A stretch of DNA of 64,000 nt from Clytia hemisphaerica (lineage: Eukaryota > Cnidaria > Hydrozoa > Leptothecata > Clytiidae): contig CACVBU010000885.1 in NCBI GenBank assembly GCA_902728285.1, forward strand, positions 148,304 to 212,303, written 5' to 3'. How positions within the stretch are numbered: the first letter of the stretch is position 1; the number at the start of each line of letters is the position of its first letter. Both the position numbers and the translations under genes were made by a program. Under the pieces are notes generated by a model. That model did no database searches. It was not told where the DNA came from and worked only from the letters and a program-made list of their open reading frames with translations. Below are positions 61,161 through 64,000 of this stretch, piece by piece.

Positions 61161-63865
61161 CAAATTTGTGTTGCATTGCTTTTTAGGATAATAATGGCGC
61201 GATTTGTGGTGGGACATGGACGGCAGCACAAAATGTAACAAGAAAGATGGCAAAGCTCGATGAGACAGGGTTAGAGGTGGCAACTTGTCGTCATGTAATG
61301 GCAAAAAAAGCCATTAATATGTTCAGAGGCGAAGTATGTGGCTATCCCTATTTTTTGATCAAGGAATCTATGATTCCAAATGGCACTAGATTTTGTTTTG
61401 CAGATGTTATGTGCAAGCTTTGGCCGTTCATGGTTCGTGATGATGCTTCAATTAAGGAGTCAATCAAGCCAGCGTTATCAATAATGCACGCTAAGGGCCA
61501 TTCTATAGAATGCCAGGTAATTAATTCATCAATTTATTTGTGGATGTACTTTGACTTCTCACGCGCCCCTCATTGGACCTTGAATCAACTTAAAGTACTA
61601 CAGTGAAGTACTTTTCTGTAACCATCCCCAGTCTAGGTGGCTGTAGATTGGAGCGAAACTGAGCGAAACGATAAGACAAGTATTATGTTGCAAAATTTGA
61701 AATACTGTTTTTTTTATATTTATGCCTTAATTCTTAGGTTGTTTGGAGTGGTGAATGGTTGGAAGGTACCGGACGTTCAACAGGAGAGGAAACAGAGCAA
61801 TTGTTCAGTTATCTTTCTCGGTTTGGAAATAGTACAAAGTATCAATTACCTGAAAGTAAATATTGTTCATTAAGTCAAATATATTTAATTCAAGTACGTT
61901 TCTCCCTTATGTCACTAATACAGTTGTTCTTTTCCTTTATTTATTTCTGATTTAATTTTTCAGGAAGAGAAGAAACACTAACAGAAGCAGTTCTTCACTG
62001 GAACAAATCCAAAATCAAAAAACTTGTACCAGATTTGGTCAAGAGATATTACAAGGTAACAAGATACGGTAATTTGCTACGTTGAAAGGTTTTTGCATGA
62101 CATGATACTTCGTGTGAGAGATGATTGAGCGTATTTATTTGTACGTCAATTGCCAGAAGGACTCAGTCTTTTCCTAATCTATAATTTCTTTGGTTTTAGA
62201 ATGAAGAAAATTTAAAAATGATTGGTGACTTGTCAGACAAACATCCAACTAAAATCATAATGCAATGGAAGGATGAAATTCAAAAAGAAGCATTAGGTAA
62301 CAGTGTTGATGTTAGGATTTGGCGCGTTGTCCTCAATTGAAGACCTTTGCTCAATATGTATTATATATCAGTATAAATTATAAAAATTGCTACAAATGTA
62401 CTGTCCAAGCAGTTAGTCCAAAACACCATGCCCGTTAGTACATCTTTTGCAGTTTCTACTGGCTTTTACAGGCTTTCACTGCACTTGGCTTCACTCTGCT
62501 TTACTTCTACCTTTTGTTCTTTTGTTGTAACTTTTTCTAGGTTTGAGAAGTAGAGTGGTTCGTCAACCTTCCGACGCTGAAAAGCTTCTTCTTCTGGTGG
62601 AAAAGCTTCACCTTCCACCTGACTATCACATAGTTGTTAGCAGATTATCATTCCCCAAGACAATGGATTATGGTAAAGTCTATCGGTTGTTAGAGTTTGA
62701 TAAGCAGGATCAATTACAAGAACTTGATCGACTTACCAAAGAGATTAAAGTCGAAGATTTACTGGTACGACTTCTTTATTTTTGTTTTATTAATTGATGC
62801 TTAAGGGAGGGTTGAATTAGGGCTGTTAGTCAAATAGGGGGTCAAATTGCTAATTAGCTTGATTTGAAGAAAACTAAGATTTGAGCTCTTTTTCTGAAGA
62901 AGTTAACATCAATTCGGGCTAAACATTTTTAAAAAGAGATTCCTATGAAAAATTGAAATTATTGTGAATTAAACATTCGCCAGCTTTTCCTAACAAACTT
63001 ATTTTTACTGAATTTCAAAAAGTCCAAAAATAGACATTTCCAATATGTAACATCCCTAGCGCTCTTCTAAGTCAGCTAAATGAAAAGATCTTCTTAGTTT
63101 CTTAAAACAATTCTTGTTTAGAATGCACACACAAGCCTTTCCCAAGGGATTTTATTGCCTTTAATCAAAAAGGCAATTGAAAAGTCCAAAATTGAAAAGA
63201 CCTTGTTGAATGCTCAAGTTGGAGAAAAAGGTATTTTGCCTCTGTTGTTTATTTTTTTTTCATTTAGTAAACAAATTAGATGCAATTTAAAGATTGTTAT
63301 TATTTTTGCAAAATCTTATTTACACATGCATCCTATGAATGTTAGAACATTTTTGTATTACATTCTAGATTTTTATTCGTTGGTATTGATTCTATTTCAG
63401 ATACAAGTAAAAAAAAGGAAAACAGTCCGATCAAAACTGACCGCTCTAAAGAAAGCAGAAATTGATATGTTTGTTGATTATTAAATGTTGACCGGAGAAA
63501 CAAATAATAAGGAAATGCATAATCATCTCGGCAAAGGAATTTTACCTTGGTTAGACGATAGCTCCTATTCTGAAGGTAATTAGGAGATATTTATTCTTTT
63601 TCAAGACAGCCTATGACGTGTTGTTTTCTCTAGATCTCATTATGGAAAAGTTGGCTTTGTTGAAGTTCAGATTATTTAAAGGAGTCTCTTTTTTCTTTTT
63701 TTTCAGCTGTTAAACGCAGGATAATTGTGGAGATCTTTTAAGATATTTATCTTAAAAGGCAACGCTACATTGAAGAAAAGCAAATTTTATTTAGCGAAAT
63801 GAGAAATGCTATTAATTTCATGCAAGGAAAGATCCAAAAATTGATGGAAGAATCAAAGGAAACAA

Positions 63866-64000
63866 GTAAGAAATAATTAAAGATGTATTTACAGCTTTGA
63901 GGCTTTACATATTCGGTTTTACAGATTTGAAGCTTTAATTTGATTATGTAGCACGTGAAAGCCTGTTTCCGAGAAGTTTTGGATTGTAAACTCGAAATCA
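63866..64000. other. Likely intron after the last identified KDZ exon
   Basis: It begins with donor GTAAGA at 63866. No further exon is seen before the window ends. Confidence 0.4.

Larger units (their letters stand above)
54175..63865 (+). pseudogene. KDZ/Zisupton-like transposase gene, at least 17 exons, disrupted
   Basis: Phase-consistent exons: 54175-54247 (MAENNDGEQQCSS...), 58118-58231, 58442-58510, 58628-58753, 58923-59255, 59412-59510, 59677-59915, 60205-60399, 60681-60777, 61187-61516, 61738-61855, 61964-62055, 62200-62296, 62541-62764, 63122-63230, 63401-63575, 63707-63865; more may follow. Domains: basic N-terminus; a B-box-like cluster (CNVCCDRLGDLYCMDCHKSF, CHVCDDVFH, PFHDR); a second Cys cluster (CVCSVCGS, CNECTS) with GFWPGNP; then the KDZ core with HVDGN, LDETG, CRHV, FRGE, FADVMCKLW, MHAKGHSIEC and STGEETEQLFSYLSRFG; then a coiled-coil tail. 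KDZ proteins are DDE-type DNA transposases. Breaks: a 19-bp tandem duplication at 60232-60270, an extra A near 63408-63416, and TAA at 63482-63484 and 63739-63741. Assignment of exon 1 across a 3.9-kb intron is the weakest link. Confidence 0.75.

Overview
The window is animal-type nuclear DNA: AT-rich, with spliced genes (GT-AG introns, short exons, clear polypyrimidine tracts) and an exceptional density of transposable elements. The mix of CR1-like LINEs with an SGNH esterase module, an OTU-carrying Helitron, a KDZ/Zisupton-type transposase gene with a B-box-like cysteine cluster, hAT, piggyBac-like and TA-targeting MITEs, plus a HECT E3 fragment, suggests an aquatic invertebrate such as a cnidarian or sponge. 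I cannot name the species. I recognise no tRNA, rRNA, CRISPR array or prokaryotic-style operon.

Layout: 1-0.7 kb is the 3' end of a HECT ubiquitin-ligase-like gene. 0.7-4.2 kb is nested MITEs, including an element packed with E2F-like sites. 4.2-7.8 kb (minus strand) is an integrase-type DDE gene split by a 2.4-kb intron and frameshifted. 7.9-14 kb holds a 22-bp minisatellite, a second E2F-site MITE, the 3' part of an unidentified spliced gene, and a GGACCCC fold-back element. 14.3-14.9 kb is a LINE 3' scrap. 15-19.5 kb is a decayed minus-strand LINE (ORF1, endonuclease, reverse transcriptase) with a MITE in its endonuclease. 20-21 kb is a ~970-bp fold-back element whose arms carry an RFX-CRE-CCAAT-RFX motif cluster. 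22.7-36.1 kb looks like head-to-tail Helitrons: a defective copy, then a large copy with an intact ~2,090-residue Rep/helicase ORF. Downstream of that ORF lie a 61-bp repeat array, a three-exon micro-gene (87 aa) and an inverted intronless copy of that same gene. 36-43.5 kb is an unknown minus-strand ORF and many TIR elements, including a filled/empty insertion-site pair. 43.6-47.1 kb is a LINE with an intact endonuclease-RT ORF. 51.1-51.9 kb is the start of a secreted cysteine-rich peptide gene. 54.2-63.9 kb is a KDZ-type transposase gene of at least 17 exons, broken by a 19-bp tandem duplication, a homopolymer frameshift and two stops; its large first intron contains an hAT MITE with a perfect 8-bp target duplication.

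Almost everything is mobile DNA or its wreckage, and insertions into identifiable older sequences let several target-site duplications be read directly. The few apparently non-transposon genes (HECT fragment, secreted peptide, 87-aa micro-gene, the 9.2-10.2 kb exons, the 38-kb minus ORF) are short or incomplete. All assignments come from reading the sequence by eye; family names rest on motif recognition, not on a database search.
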